From Deinococcus aerius (GTDB lineage: Bacteria > Deinococcota > Deinococci > Deinococcales > Deinococcaceae), in assembly GCF_002897375.1 (NCBI RefSeq), contig NZ_BFAG01000006.1, positions 72,001-136,000 of the forward strand: 64,000 nt of DNA, in the 5' to 3' direction. A model generated the notes under the pieces. The model made no database searches. It was not told the origin of the DNA and saw nothing but the letters and a program-made list of their open reading frames with translations. Shown here one piece after another: positions 55,939-64,000 of this stretch; within the stretch, counting starts at the first letter, position 1; every line of letters starts with the position of its first letter. The position numbers were made by a program, and so were the translations under genes.

Positions 55939-55958
55939 TCCCGCCAGACTGGGCGGGA
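55939..55958 (+). promoter_or_regulatory. Hairpin overlapping the first minor-pilin start codon
   Basis: TCCCGCC (55939-55945) pairs with GGCGGGA (55952-55958) around a 6-base loop. The A of ATG 55958 lies in the stem. If ATG 55958 is used, this structure could limit translation. Confidence 0.4.
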
Positions 55959-58120
55959 TGAGAGGCTCAAGAGCGACCCAAGGCGCGACCATGATTGTGG
56001 TGGTGCTGTTCACCCTGCTGCTGCTGGCGGGCATCCTGGCGGCCACCATGCGGCTGGGCCTGGGCAGTCGGCAAAATACGGTGGATCAGGCGGCGATATT
56101 GAAGGCGCAGTATGCGGCGGAGTCTAACGTGACCCTGCTCCGCAGCAAACTCAGGGACTACCAGGACATCCTCTCCAGCAACGGCATCAACGCCAGTGGA
56201 GTTCAGGTCCCCTACCTCCTGTTGCCAGCAGGTACATCAGCAGACGTGGTTAAGAATGATGCCAAGGCGTTCTGCGGGAAGGGAAGTGTGGCCGACCCCT
56301 GGGTTCCCACCAGCGATTTTGCAACGGCTCGTGAAGCGGGCGACGCTGAACTGTTTCCCTCGGCTACGCAGTGTGTCGCCACTTCAGCTCCCACGTTGGA
56401 CTCGTATGGGATCTTGGCCGATGCCGTGACATCGGCGGCGTACAACGAATTGCCCCCCTCAGAACGACCGGCAGCGGGTTCTACTCGCGCCGCCCTGTTG
56501 TCGTGGTGGCAGAACCAGCTCAGTAACGTAAGTTCTGGAAATATAAAATACGACATCAGGCCCCTCAGGGTGGTGAAGCTTACAGATAACCGGTACAGGT
56601 TCTATCTGGGCGTCACCAATCTGGATGTTAAGGGCAGCAGTGGTACTGGCCAGCGTTACATGGCGGGCACTCGTTCGGATAAGGGGGATTGGTGGTTCGA
56701 GATCAAGGTCCCCAACCCATTCGACAACGTGCTCTTCATCAACAATTGGCCCTCTGCCGATGGTGGATTTTATAATGACGTGATTGATGGTGACTTCTTC
56801 ACCAATCAGAAGGTCAGAATGCTGTTCGGCATTAACTCGGTCAACTTCAGGGGCAAGCTGAGAAGTGCCGGTTGTACGGCCTTTCCCGGTGCCGGTACCC
56901 TTCAGAACGCCGACTGCACGAAGGGGGACGGGCCAGGATTCTACGGAGGATTAAACACACTGATTAGCCCTGATGCTGGGATAACGGACAACGCGGCGAA
57001 GAGTGCAAATCTCAAGAGTAAGATGACCAATCAGGGAACCAACTTTACAAGCACGGTAGCAGGTGACTTCAGCTTCACGGAGAAATACATACCACTTCCG
57101 CTGACAGCCAACACCCAAGCGGCGGACGCTGCTAACGGTGGATTGACCCTCGCGCCTAATGAATCAGGCGTTGAACTAGTGGCGGGCGATGCTTCTGGAA
57201 ACCCCTTGAACAATTATGATTCCTCTAAATCCCTGTGGAAGGAGTCCAATCCAACCTATCAGTATATTAGGATCAAAGGTCCCGCTAGTTCATCCAGCTA
57301 CGACAACTCCACCTGGATCGAGGTGGACAAGTCGGACTACGATAATTGGCCCGCCGATAAGAAGAAGATGACCAACAATCCTACTATGTACTGGGTGAGG
57401 CCTAAACAGGTGGACAATTCTAGGGAGTTCCGCTTTGGACCCGACAAAATTCTTTATGCGAAGAGCGGCAGCGGATGGGTTTCAACGGGCACGACCTTTA
57501 ATGGTGTTATCTATGGTTCACAAAACATCACGGTATCGGGCCCCATGCGTAAAGATAGTAGCTTGACCGCCGACGTGAGCAAGATGCCCCCCGCCCTGGC
57601 CTCCTTCGCAAAGCTGAATATCACGGGTGGAGCCGGTCTAAGACTGGACACGGACCTGACTCTGTCAAACACGCCGTGCGATAACGGCAATACTCAGCAA
57701 GGCTGCCCGAAAACAGGAGACGCCAAACCGCAGAACGCGCTCTGCCTCTTTGCTCCGGCTGGCGATGTCGTCATGACCAGGTACACGCAGGACGAGGCGA
57801 CCTACCACGCAGCTATTATGGCTAGTAATGGGGCTTTTAACGTGGAGAATTACGATAAGCGCAGGGTCCAGGGATCGCGCCATGTTATAGGTAGCGTCGT
57901 TGAAAATCGTTATGGCTTGAACGGCACGGCCAGCCTGAACAACGGTCAAGTGACTTTCGGCAGTGGGTATGGCGACCAGTTCTCGTTTGACAACCGCTTG
58001 AGAGAAGACATCTTGCCTTCCTCTCCCATCGTTACGGTGTGGCAGTCGGCGGACGCATCGAGTACTCAGAAGCGTCTTACAAATGTCGTGTGGCAGCAGT
58101 CTACTGCTGATAACTTCTGA
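55958..58120 (+). CDS. PilX-like pilus assembly protein (large)
   Basis: A 720-residue protein that starts the minor pilin cluster. N-terminus: [25 protein letters not shown] (about 8-32), a helix like the N-terminal segment of type IV pilin-like assembly proteins, then A-Q-Y-A-A-E-S-N. The rest is a long beta-rich surface region with many Asn, Ser and Asp. It is unusually long; codons and base composition (many A/T third positions) differ from neighbours. A GTG at 55934 is an alternative start. It overlaps the next gene by one base. Confidence 0.75.
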   Translation: MRGSRATQGATMIVVVLFTLLLLAGILAATMRLGLGSRQNTVDQAAILKAQYAAESNVTLLRSKLRDYQDILSSNGINASGVQVPYLLLPAGTSADVVKNDAKAFCGKGSVADPWVPTSDFATAREAGDAELFPSATQCVATSAPTLDSYGILADAVTSAAYNELPPSERPAAGSTRAALLSWWQNQLSNVSSGNIKYDIRPLRVVKLTDNRYRFYLGVTNLDVKGSSGTGQRYMAGTRSDKGDWWFEIKVPNPFDNVLFINNWPSADGGFYNDVIDGDFFTNQKVRMLFGINSVNFRGKLRSAGCTAFPGAGTLQNADCTKGDGPGFYGGLNTLISPDAGITDNAAKSANLKSKMTNQGTNFTSTVAGDFSFTEKYIPLPLTANTQAADAANGGLTLAPNESGVELVAGDASGNPLNNYDSSKSLWKESNPTYQYIRIKGPASSSSYDNSTWIEVDKSDYDNWPADKKKMTNNPTMYWVRPKQVDNSREFRFGPDKILYAKSGSGWVSTGTTFNGVIYGSQNITVSGPMRKDSSLTADVSKMPPALASFAKLNITGGAGLRLDTDLTLSNTPCDNGNTQQGCPKTGDAKPQNALCLFAPAGDVVMTRYTQDEATYHAAIMASNGAFNVENYDKRRVQGSRHVIGSVVENRYGLNGTASLNNGQVTFGSGYGDQFSFDNRLREDILPSSPIVTVWQSADASSTQKRLTNVVWQQSTADNF

Positions 58121-58581
58121 TGAACAGACAAGCCTTTACACTCCTCGAGCTCCTGATTGCCCTTACCATCATCGGCGTCCTCGCGGGCATCTTCGGGGTC
58201 AGCTTCATCCGCAGTATCCGCACGGCTGAGCTCCGTGATGCCGCCAATCAAGTTGTGACCGACCTCCGACGGGCCCGCTCACAGGCGCAGCGAGGAAGCA
58301 CGGATGTTGTCCTCGTACTGCCCGGGACCAGTGGTGGGACGACCTATAAGGTGGATACGGTTAACAAAACCCTGCCGAGCAACGTGAAGGTGATCTGCAA
58401 GACCAACTGCGGGAGCGGTGCGACGACGAACATCACCTACCAGGCGCCCTACGGTGAGTTGGGCGGGGGGGCTACCGGAAGCGTCTACACCGTCAGGAGT
58501 CCGATAAGCGGGATCAACGACCTTGAAATTCGGATTGTCGGCGTGACTGGGAAAGTCATTCTGACAAGGGCGGGATCGTAA
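58120..58581 (+). CDS. Prepilin-type minor pilin (GspH/FimT-like)
   Basis: A 153-residue prepilin. The leader M-N-R-Q-A precedes F-T-L-L-E-L-L-I-A-L-T-I-I-G-V-L, with the invariant Glu at mature position 5, then a beta-rich head. Cleavage would follow Ala rather than the usual Gly. It is translated from ATG sharing one base with the previous stop. Confidence 0.85.
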   Translation: MNRQAFTLLELLIALTIIGVLAGIFGVSFIRSIRTAELRDAANQVVTDLRRARSQAQRGSTDVVLVLPGTSGGTTYKVDTVNKTLPSNVKVICKTNCGSGATTNITYQAPYGELGGGATGSVYTVRSPISGINDLEIRIVGVTGKVILTRAGS

Positions 58582-59124
58582 GTGAAAAGGACTTCGAAAG
58601 CAAAGAGTGGAGCCCACGAGCAGGGCTTCACCATCATCGAGATTCTCGTCGCTATCGCCATGCTCGGGATTCTGGCCGCCGTCCTCACGGCGACGCTCAC
58701 CGGCTCCCTGAGCCTGAACAGACAGGCGCAACGTCAACTGGATACGACCTCAAACGTTCAGCAGGTGATGGAGAACGTGCGAAACGCCTGGAATGTTTTG
58801 GGCAACTATGACAGCGCCTGTGTCCCCAGCATCAATGTTCCTGCCGGGTACACGATTAAGTTCATCAATTTGAGCACCCGGGCCGAACCCATCAAGCAGG
58901 ACAATACGGTTGCTAGCCCTCCGACGGCTGCACCTGTAAATACACTGAACACAACGACATCGGCGACCTGTACAGCCTCGGCGAACGCAACCCTGAATGG
59001 GGGAGCGGTCCCCACCATGCGCCGCGTCGTCGTGCAGTCGGGGACGCTCGGGGCAGGCAATTCACAGGTGACTGGGCCGCAGGACGTGGCCCTGACCCTC
59101 GACATTTTGAGGCCCGTACCATGA
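58582..59124 (+). CDS. Prepilin-type minor pilin (PilV-like)
   Basis: A 180-residue protein with leader ending E-Q-G before F-T-I-I-E-I-L-V-A-I-A-M-L-G, the classic prepilin site with Glu5. The head has T-S-A-T-C-T-A and a Thr/Ala-rich C-terminus. GTG 58582 starts directly after the previous stop. Part of the same minor pilin cluster. Confidence 0.85.
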   Translation: MKRTSKAKSGAHEQGFTIIEILVAIAMLGILAAVLTATLTGSLSLNRQAQRQLDTTSNVQQVMENVRNAWNVLGNYDSACVPSINVPAGYTIKFINLSTRAEPIKQDNTVASPPTAAPVNTLNTTTSATCTASANATLNGGAVPTMRRVVVQSGTLGAGNSQVTGPQDVALTLDILRPVP

Positions 59125-59945
59125 AACGCCGTGCTCGGATGGGGTTCACGCTGATGGAATTGTTGGTGGGCATGGCAATCATGGCTGTCGTTCTGACGGC
59201 CCTGCTCAACTACTTCTTGCAGGGCACCCGTGTGTCCACGCAGTCCGGCAGCCGGGCCGAACTGCAGCAGGAGATCCTGAACGCACAACAGTTGATCGCC
59301 GGAAAGCTGAAGGAGGCGTGGTACGTGTATCCGCCGGGGCAGGTGATCAACATGACAAGCACGGAACTCACCCGGCGCCCCGCGGGTGGCAATAACTGGC
59401 AGGTGGGAACCGACCCTATCCTGGCAATGGTGCTGCCGCCTAAAGTGCCGTCCGTTTCTTGCGCCACAAACACCGATGGCTGTTACCGCTTCCTGGCCTA
59501 CTATCCAGTCAAACGCTCGTTGTGGGTTTCCAGCACGAGCACGGACAGCTGGAGGAACCCGGGACCGGACGACGCCAACGGGGAGACCTGGGTTCTGGCC
59601 GAGTACCGGGGCAACATCGCCCCTGGAGCCGGAGGCACTCCTCCCGCTACGCCCCCCAGCGTCCCAACGGGGAATACCGCCAATATCCTTTCCGACTACA
59701 TCGCGCCCACCGTGGCGACAACGGGCTTCACCACCACCTCACCCATCGACAACACCTACACCATGTTCACCTACAAAGCTGCCAATGGGCTGGCGGCCTC
59801 AGCGACCAACCCCGTCAGCGGCGTGACCATCAACCTCGCCACCACCCGCAAGACTGGGGGCACTACTCTGCGTCTGCCCAACCCTACCGACGAGTACAGC
59901 ATCACCGTCTACCCCACCAACCTCGGCAAAATTGCCGCCAACTGA
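59121..59945 (+). CDS. Prepilin-type minor pilin (PilW-like)
   Basis: A 274-residue protein with a prepilin site: R-M-G before F-T-L-M-E-L-L-V-G-M-A-I-M-A-V. Head includes Gln-rich helix (E-L-Q-Q-E-I-L-N-A-Q-Q-L-I) and a Pro/Thr/Ser-rich C-terminal half. ATGA overlap with the previous gene. Last gene of the cluster. Confidence 0.85.
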   Translation: MKRRARMGFTLMELLVGMAIMAVVLTALLNYFLQGTRVSTQSGSRAELQQEILNAQQLIAGKLKEAWYVYPPGQVINMTSTELTRRPAGGNNWQVGTDPILAMVLPPKVPSVSCATNTDGCYRFLAYYPVKRSLWVSSTSTDSWRNPGPDDANGETWVLAEYRGNIAPGAGGTPPATPPSVPTGNTANILSDYIAPTVATTGFTTTSPIDNTYTMFTYKAANGLAASATNPVSGVTINLATTRKTGGTTLRLPNPTDEYSITVYPTNLGKIAAN

Positions 59946-59995
59946 CCGCCTTCAACAATCCCTGAGCCTCCACCGGACCAGCGGCGTGGAGGCTC

Positions 59996-60001
59996 TACAC
60001 T
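59996..60001 (+). promoter_or_regulatory. -10 element of leaderless dynamin-like gene promoter
   Basis: TACACT lies 6 bases before ATG 60008. No ribosome-binding site is present. Confidence 0.45.
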
Positions 60002-60007
60002 GCCCCC

Positions 60008-61702
60008 ATGCTCGTCTCCAACCGGGTCCAGGACCTCCTCTCGCGGGAGCGGGCGCTGCTCGCCGACCTCCAGGCCTTTCTGGAGACGCAGGGGGCACCA
60101 CCCGAGGCCGTCGAGTACGCGCGGGGGGCGGTGCGCTCGCTCGACGAGAGTTTCCTGCTCGTGGTTGTCGGCGAGTTCAACGCGGGCAAGAGTTCCTTCG
60201 TGAACGCGCTCCTGGGGGCGACGGTGCTGCCGGAAGGCGTGACGCCCACCACCGACCGCATCTACGTGCTCGTGCACGGCGACCGGCCCGGCCAGATGGA
60301 GCCCACCCGCGACCCCTTCGTGAGCCGCCTGACCTATCCCCTCCGCAGCCTGGAGGGGGTGGCGCTCGTGGACACGCCGGGCACGAACGCGATCATCCGC
60401 CAGCACCAGGCGCTGACCGAGGGCTTTCTCCCGCGCGCGGACCTCGTGCTGTTCCTGACCTCCGCCGACCGGCCCTTCACCGAGTCCGAGCGGCAGTTCC
60501 TGGCCCTGGCCGCGCGCTGGGGCCGCAGCGTGGTGCTGGTCGTGAATAAGGCCGACCTGCTGGAGACGCCTGAGGCGCGCGAGCAGGTGCGGCAATTCGT
60601 GGAGACGGGCGCGCGCGGGGTGCTGGGCCTCACGCCCCCCGTCTTCCTGATCAGCGCGCGGGGCGAGCAGCGGGGGGGCGACCCGGGCTTCGCGGCCTTG
60701 CGGGATGCCCTCCGCACCCGCCTCTCGGAGACGGAACGGACCCGCCTCAAGCTGCAAAGCCCGCTGGGCACGGCGGCGGAAATCCTCTCGGGCGAGGAGA
60801 CGCGGGCGGAGGCGGCCCGCCGTACCCTCACCGAGGACCTGAGCATCCTGCGCGACCTGGAGGCGCAGCGCGAGCGGCACCGGGAGACTATGCTGGGCGA
60901 ACTCGACGGGCAGCTCAACCGCCTGGGCCGATTGCTCAGCGAATTCGAGGTCCGGGCCGACCGCTTCATCGACGCCCGGCTGCGCTTTTCCAACCTGCGC
61001 GGCCTGATGAACAGCCGCGAGCTGGAGGAGGACTTCCGGCGGGAGGCGGTGGCGGACCTGCCAGACGCCCTCGACCGGCAGTTCGGCACGATGATCGACC
61101 GCTTCGTGGAGGCCAACCTGCACTTCTGGGAGGACGTACAGGCGTTCCTGGTCCGCCGCCAGCCGTCGAACGAGGTCGCCCGCACCCGCTTCTCCTATGA
61201 CCGGGGGGCGCTGTTGGAGGGCATCGCCGGAAGTGCCCGCGAGCACCTGGAGACGACCACCGAGCACGAACTCGCCCGCCAGCTCGCCCGTGACGCGGAG
61301 GACGCCCTCAAGGGCGCGGTGGGTGGCCTGGCCGGGGGCATCGGCATCGGGGCGGGACTGGGGGCACTGGTCGGCGCCTCGGCGGTGGACTTCACTGGGG
61401 GCATTCTGGCGGGCCTGACGCTGGGGAGCCTGGGCCTCTTCGTGCTCCCTAACAAGCGGCTTCAGGCGCACCGGCAACTCCGGCAGAAGGTCGCGGGGCT
61501 GCGCCAGGCCCTGGAGCGCATCGTCCGCCGCGAGTACGAGCGCGAGCAGGAACGGGCCGACGCCCGGCTGCGCGACGCAATCAGCCCCTACACCCGCTTT
61601 ACCGAGCAGGAGCAGGCGCGGCTCGGCCAGGCTGCGGCACGCGCTGCCGAACTGCGGGTCCGCCTGGAGAGCTTGCAGGCCGACGTGAAGGCGTTGGCGT
61701 AG
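60008..61702 (+). CDS. Bacterial dynamin-like GTPase
   Basis: A 564-residue protein. G1 G-E-F-N-A-G-K-S-S (55-63), G2 Thr81 in T-P-T-T-D, G3 D-T-P-G (122-125), G4 N-K-A-D (180-183). A helical stalk follows, then a hydrophobic pair near 435-470 (G-I-G-I-G-A-G-L-G-A-L-V and A-G-L-T-L-G-S-L-G-L-F-V) that could insert into membrane, and a final coiled segment. Bacterial dynamins remodel membranes. It starts 62 bases after the pilin cluster. Confidence 0.88.
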   Translation: MLVSNRVQDLLSRERALLADLQAFLETQGAPPEAVEYARGAVRSLDESFLLVVVGEFNAGKSSFVNALLGATVLPEGVTPTTDRIYVLVHGDRPGQMEPTRDPFVSRLTYPLRSLEGVALVDTPGTNAIIRQHQALTEGFLPRADLVLFLTSADRPFTESERQFLALAARWGRSVVLVVNKADLLETPEAREQVRQFVETGARGVLGLTPPVFLISARGEQRGGDPGFAALRDALRTRLSETERTRLKLQSPLGTAAEILSGEETRAEAARRTLTEDLSILRDLEAQRERHRETMLGELDGQLNRLGRLLSEFEVRADRFIDARLRFSNLRGLMNSRELEEDFRREAVADLPDALDRQFGTMIDRFVEANLHFWEDVQAFLVRRQPSNEVARTRFSYDRGALLEGIAGSAREHLETTTEHELARQLARDAEDALKGAVGGLAGGIGIGAGLGALVGASAVDFTGGILAGLTLGSLGLFVLPNKRLQAHRQLRQKVAGLRQALERIVRREYEREQERADARLRDAISPYTRFTEQEQARLGQAAARAAELRVRLESLQADVKALA

Positions 61703-61708
61703 GCCCGT

Positions 61709-61737
61709 TTGACAAGCTCGGATTCATCGTCTACCCT
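61709..61737 (+). promoter_or_regulatory. tRNA promoter
   Basis: TTGACA (61709-61714), 17 bases, TACCCT (61732-61737), 46 bases before the tRNA gene. A good sigma-70-type match. Confidence 0.75.
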
Positions 61738-61783
61738 TGTCGGTGCAGTCTTTTCGCCCCACGCGAATCTGCCCGCCAAACTC

Positions 61784-61862
<79 letters not shown>

Positions 61863-61869
61863 CCGGAAG

Positions 61870-61899
61870 ACCCGCTCCAGAAGCGGGTTTTTCCTTTTT
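61870..61899 (+). terminator. Rho-independent terminator after tRNA
   Basis: ACCCGCT (61870-61876) pairs with AGCGGGT (61882-61888), followed by TTTTTCCTTTTT. Confidence 0.82.
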
Positions 61900-62028
61900 G
61901 GCTGGAGAGGTCGGGCCGCTTCCAGGGCTGCCGGTGGCCTCCTGATCGATGGCCACGGCTTCCAATGAGCCATCCTTCCGAGAGACGCTGGCTCGCGCAA
62001 AGGCAAAAGAGCCGCTGCTTTTACGCTA

Positions 62029-62057
62029 TTTACATAGCAACTTCCCTCCCGTAGACT
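62029..62057 (+). promoter_or_regulatory. Promoter of the gene at 62101
   Basis: TTTACA (62029-62034), 17 bases, TAGACT (62052-62057). The remaining interval from 61900 to 62028 holds no gene that I can support. Confidence 0.65.
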
Positions 62058-62100
62058 GAATGTAAGGTTGTCCACTCTTCCCAGTCCCGGAGGTTCCCGC

Positions 62101-62505
62101 ATGATCGTCGAAACGAAAGTCGTAGGCCGCCGCACCCCCTTCGAGCGTCGCCCGGTGCCTCTTCCCGACGGGGCACACACCCTGCGGAGCCTCCTCACGC
62201 ATCTCGTTCGGCAGGAGGTCGCGGCGTACAACGAGCGGCAGGATCGGGTGGGCCTCCTGCGGGTGCTGACGGAGAAGGAGCTGAGTGAAGGGGCAGCGAC
62301 CGGCGTGATCCGCGGTGCGCCGCAGGAGCGGACTGCTCCCGCCAATGCCGACGAGGCTACCCAAACCGCCCTGCGCGCCTTCGGGGATGGGCTGTATTAC
62401 GTCTTCGTGGACGATGAGCAGATCGAAACGCTGGATCAGCCCCTCGCCCTGCGCCCCGACAGCACCCTGCTGCTGCTGCGCCTGACGGCCCTGGCGGGAG
62501 GCTGA
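62101..62505 (+). CDS. Conserved protein, unknown function
   Basis: A 134-residue protein from ATG 62101 behind a GGAGGTT ribosome-binding site. V-V-G-R-R-T-P-F-E-R-R-P-V-P-L near the N-terminus, then L-R-S-L-L-T-H-L-V-R-Q-E-V and F-G-D-G-L-Y-Y-V-F-V-D-D-E-Q. The gene ends one base before the next start region, so it is probably paired with the DUF5724-like gene. Function unknown. Confidence 0.78.
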   Translation: MIVETKVVGRRTPFERRPVPLPDGAHTLRSLLTHLVRQEVAAYNERQDRVGLLRVLTEKELSEGAATGVIRGAPQERTAPANADEATQTALRAFGDGLYYVFVDDEQIETLDQPLALRPDSTLLLLRLTALAGG

Positions 62506-62507
62506 GC

Positions 62508-64000
62508 GTGGACGTGCAGGAACTCCTCAGGACATATCAGCAGCCGTGGAAGAAAGCCTTTTTCGAGCGGGCGCAGGCGCTCCCGGCCGAGCTGTGGGAG
62601 GCGGTGGAAAAGGCCGAGAAGCAGGAGCAGCACGTCACTCCCGCCCAGGTCCTCGCCGAACTGCTTCAGAAAAACGACGAGGGAATTCTCCAGGCCATCG
62701 CCGCCACCTTCTTCCCCCAGTTCCCCGAACTCGCCCGCCACACCATCGGGGCCCTGCTCACCCGTCACCCCTACCCGCAGGGCTACGCGCGTCGCGCCTT
62801 TCGTGCACCGGGCCACCCGCTGCACGCCCAGAGTGCCGCCGGGTGGATCTGGGGCGTGTGGCATGTCACGCGCGACTACCCGCAGGACCTGGAGTGGTTC
62901 GCCGTTCACGCCGGATTGCTGCCGAGCTGGCAGTCCTACCGCCTGGGCCTGCTGTTCGCGCAGGCGCTCGATGACGGGGACGAGGCGATCTTCCAGATTC
63001 TGAGGGACACCGCGGCCACGCAGCACCCCGTCGCCCGCATGGGGCGGCACGTGCCCGCCGCGCTCCTCGCCAGTGCCCGCCCGGACGCCTGGGCGCTGGC
63101 GGAGGGTCTGCTCCTCGCCGCCCAGCGCCAGGAGGGACTGCGGCAGGTCATCCTGGAGAGCGTGGACGAGGCGCACCCGGACGCCTTCGCCCGCTTCCTG
63201 CGCCTGGTCCTGCAAGAAGACCTGCTGCGCTTCGCCGCCTGCCTGCGCGCCGCCGACGTGTGGTTCGGTCTGGGCTACGACGTGACGGAAGTGAAGACCG
63301 TTCGCCGGTTGCTGGAGGAGGCGCTGGGGTACCTGGAAAGCCCCGAACAGGCCCGGGAGGCCGTGCGGTCGGGGGGCGGTGTGTCCGCCTACCTCGCCCT
63401 GTTCACCCTGGCCATGCGGGACGCTCGGGAGGCGGCGGGGTGGGCACGGACCCTGCTGGGGGACGCGGACCCCGAGCGGCGGATGGCGGGGGCCCAGTTT
63501 CTGCTCAGCGCCGAGCTGTTGGACCCGGATAGCCTGAACGCCTTGATCGCCGACCCCGACGTGCGGCTGGGTGCCCTCGCCGCGAGCCGGGTAAACCGCT
63601 GGCAGGCGGAGAGCGGGGGGCTGAGTTTCGACGCGCTGGTGGAGTTCGCCGCCCGGCTGCCCGAGGAGGCGGGGCACCGTCCCCTCCTCTTCCCGTGGCT
63701 GGGGCACACGCCCGCCCGCTCGGACGTGCTCGACAACCTGCCCGCGCTGCTGGGTGACCGGCCCTTCTCCACCCTCCTGCCCTACCTGGGCGGGATGAGC
63801 AGTTCGGGGAAGACGTTCACCCTCCAGCGCCTCAACCAATGGATGGCTAATCGGCCCGATAGTGAGGTGCTGGACGCCCCCACCCGTGAACTCCTCGTCG
63901 CCCTGCTTCAGGACCGCAACAGCGGCGTGTCCGAGGAGGCGGTGAGGGTGATGGCGCACCTGACCCCCTCGCCGGAGGAGGTGGGCGTCATCCACACCCT
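62508..64000 (+). CDS. DUF5724-like protein, N-terminal part (runs off window)
   Basis: The frame from GTG 62508 is open to the end of the window (497 codons), so the gene is truncated here. It begins M-D-V-Q-E-L-L-R-T-Y-Q-Q-P-W-K-K-A-F-F-E and is a long helical repeat-like sequence (HEAT-like, with P-E-R-R-M-A-G-A-Q-F-L-L-S-A and G-V-S-E-E-A-V-R-V-M-A-H-L), fitting the DUF5724/DUF4132 family of large proteins common in Deinococcus and predatory bacteria. The start follows the previous stop closely. Confidence 0.72.
   Translation, partial: MDVQELLRTYQQPWKKAFFERAQALPAELWEAVEKAEKQEQHVTPAQVLAELLQKNDEGILQAIAATFFPQFPELARHTIGALLTRHPYPQGYARRAFRAPGHPLHAQSAAGWIWGVWHVTRDYPQDLEWFAVHAGLLPSWQSYRLGLLFAQALDDGDEAIFQILRDTAATQHPVARMGRHVPAALLASARPDAWALAEGLLLAAQRQEGLRQVILESVDEAHPDAFARFLRLVLQEDLLRFAACLRAADVWFGLGYDVTEVKTVRRLLEEALGYLESPEQAREAVRSGGGVSAYLALFTLAMRDAREAAGWARTLLGDADPERRMAGAQFLLSAELLDPDSLNALIADPDVRLGALAASRVNRWQAESGGLSFDALVEFAARLPEEAGHRPLLFPWLGHTPARSDVLDNLPALLGDRPFSTLLPYLGGMSSSGKTFTLQRLNQWMANRPDSEVLDAPTRELLVALLQDRNSGVSEEAVRVMAHLTPSPEEVGVIHT

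Overview
The window is very GC-rich chromosomal DNA that looks like Deinococcus. Several host genes have a TANNNT -10 box only 6-9 bases before the start codon, the leaderless promoter style of that genus. The gene content also fits: a dynamin-like GTPase, a DUF5724-like protein, and type IV minor pilins. About 60% of the window is one complete, previously unlabelled transposable (Mu-like) prophage.

Left host arm (1-6828): the end of ygfZ, a small membrane protein, a GNAT acetyltransferase, a peptide ABC importer on the minus strand (binding protein, then two permeases), and ddl (D-Ala-D-Ala ligase) on the plus strand.

Prophage (6829-45541, 38,713 bp): it begins TGT, ends ACA and is flanked by a 5-bp direct repeat GTAGC (6824-6828 and 45542-45546). 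It landed on the last bases of ddl, and the duplicated target carries the ddl stop codon, so ddl is intact. Both ends carry copies of a transposase-site-like motif (AATTACGTGTCCACG and variants); at the low-coordinate end four copies form a nested 92-bp palindrome. The genetic map reads right to left. An S24-type repressor is at the right end on the plus strand, with three operators phased at 22 bp. A Ner/Cro-like regulator, a DDE transposase (D328, D405, E441) and a MuB-like AAA ATPase follow on the minus strand. Then come about 17 small early/middle genes, many zinc-binding and overlapping by 1-4 bases. Two near-identical candidate late promoters (dyad CTACAGGGCTGTAG, then exactly 22 bases, then TAGCCT) precede two late operons. 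The first opens with an Ogr/Delta-like zinc-finger protein and encodes terminase, portal and MuF-type minor head protein. The second encodes scaffold, capsid, connectors, tail tube, a -1 frameshifted tail chaperone, a tape measure, baseplate and receptor-binding proteins, and lysis genes, ending at a terminator near 7080. There is no sheath, so a long flexible (siphovirus-like) tail is inferred, as in B3/D3112-type transposable phages. A secreted-protein moron with its own host-like promoter sits between the two late operons.

Right host arm (45547-64000): a TetR regulator with an efflux operon (two TolC-like proteins, adaptor, RND pump), a YpfJ-type zinc metallopeptidase, a YgjP/DUF45 metallopeptidase, a proline-rich small protein, a four-gene minor-pilin cluster whose first gene is visibly AT-richer, a dynamin-like GTPase, tRNA-Thr(CGT) with a clear promoter and terminator, a conserved small protein, and the start of a DUF5724-like protein that runs off the window. 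I saw no CRISPR array, rRNA or insertion sequence.
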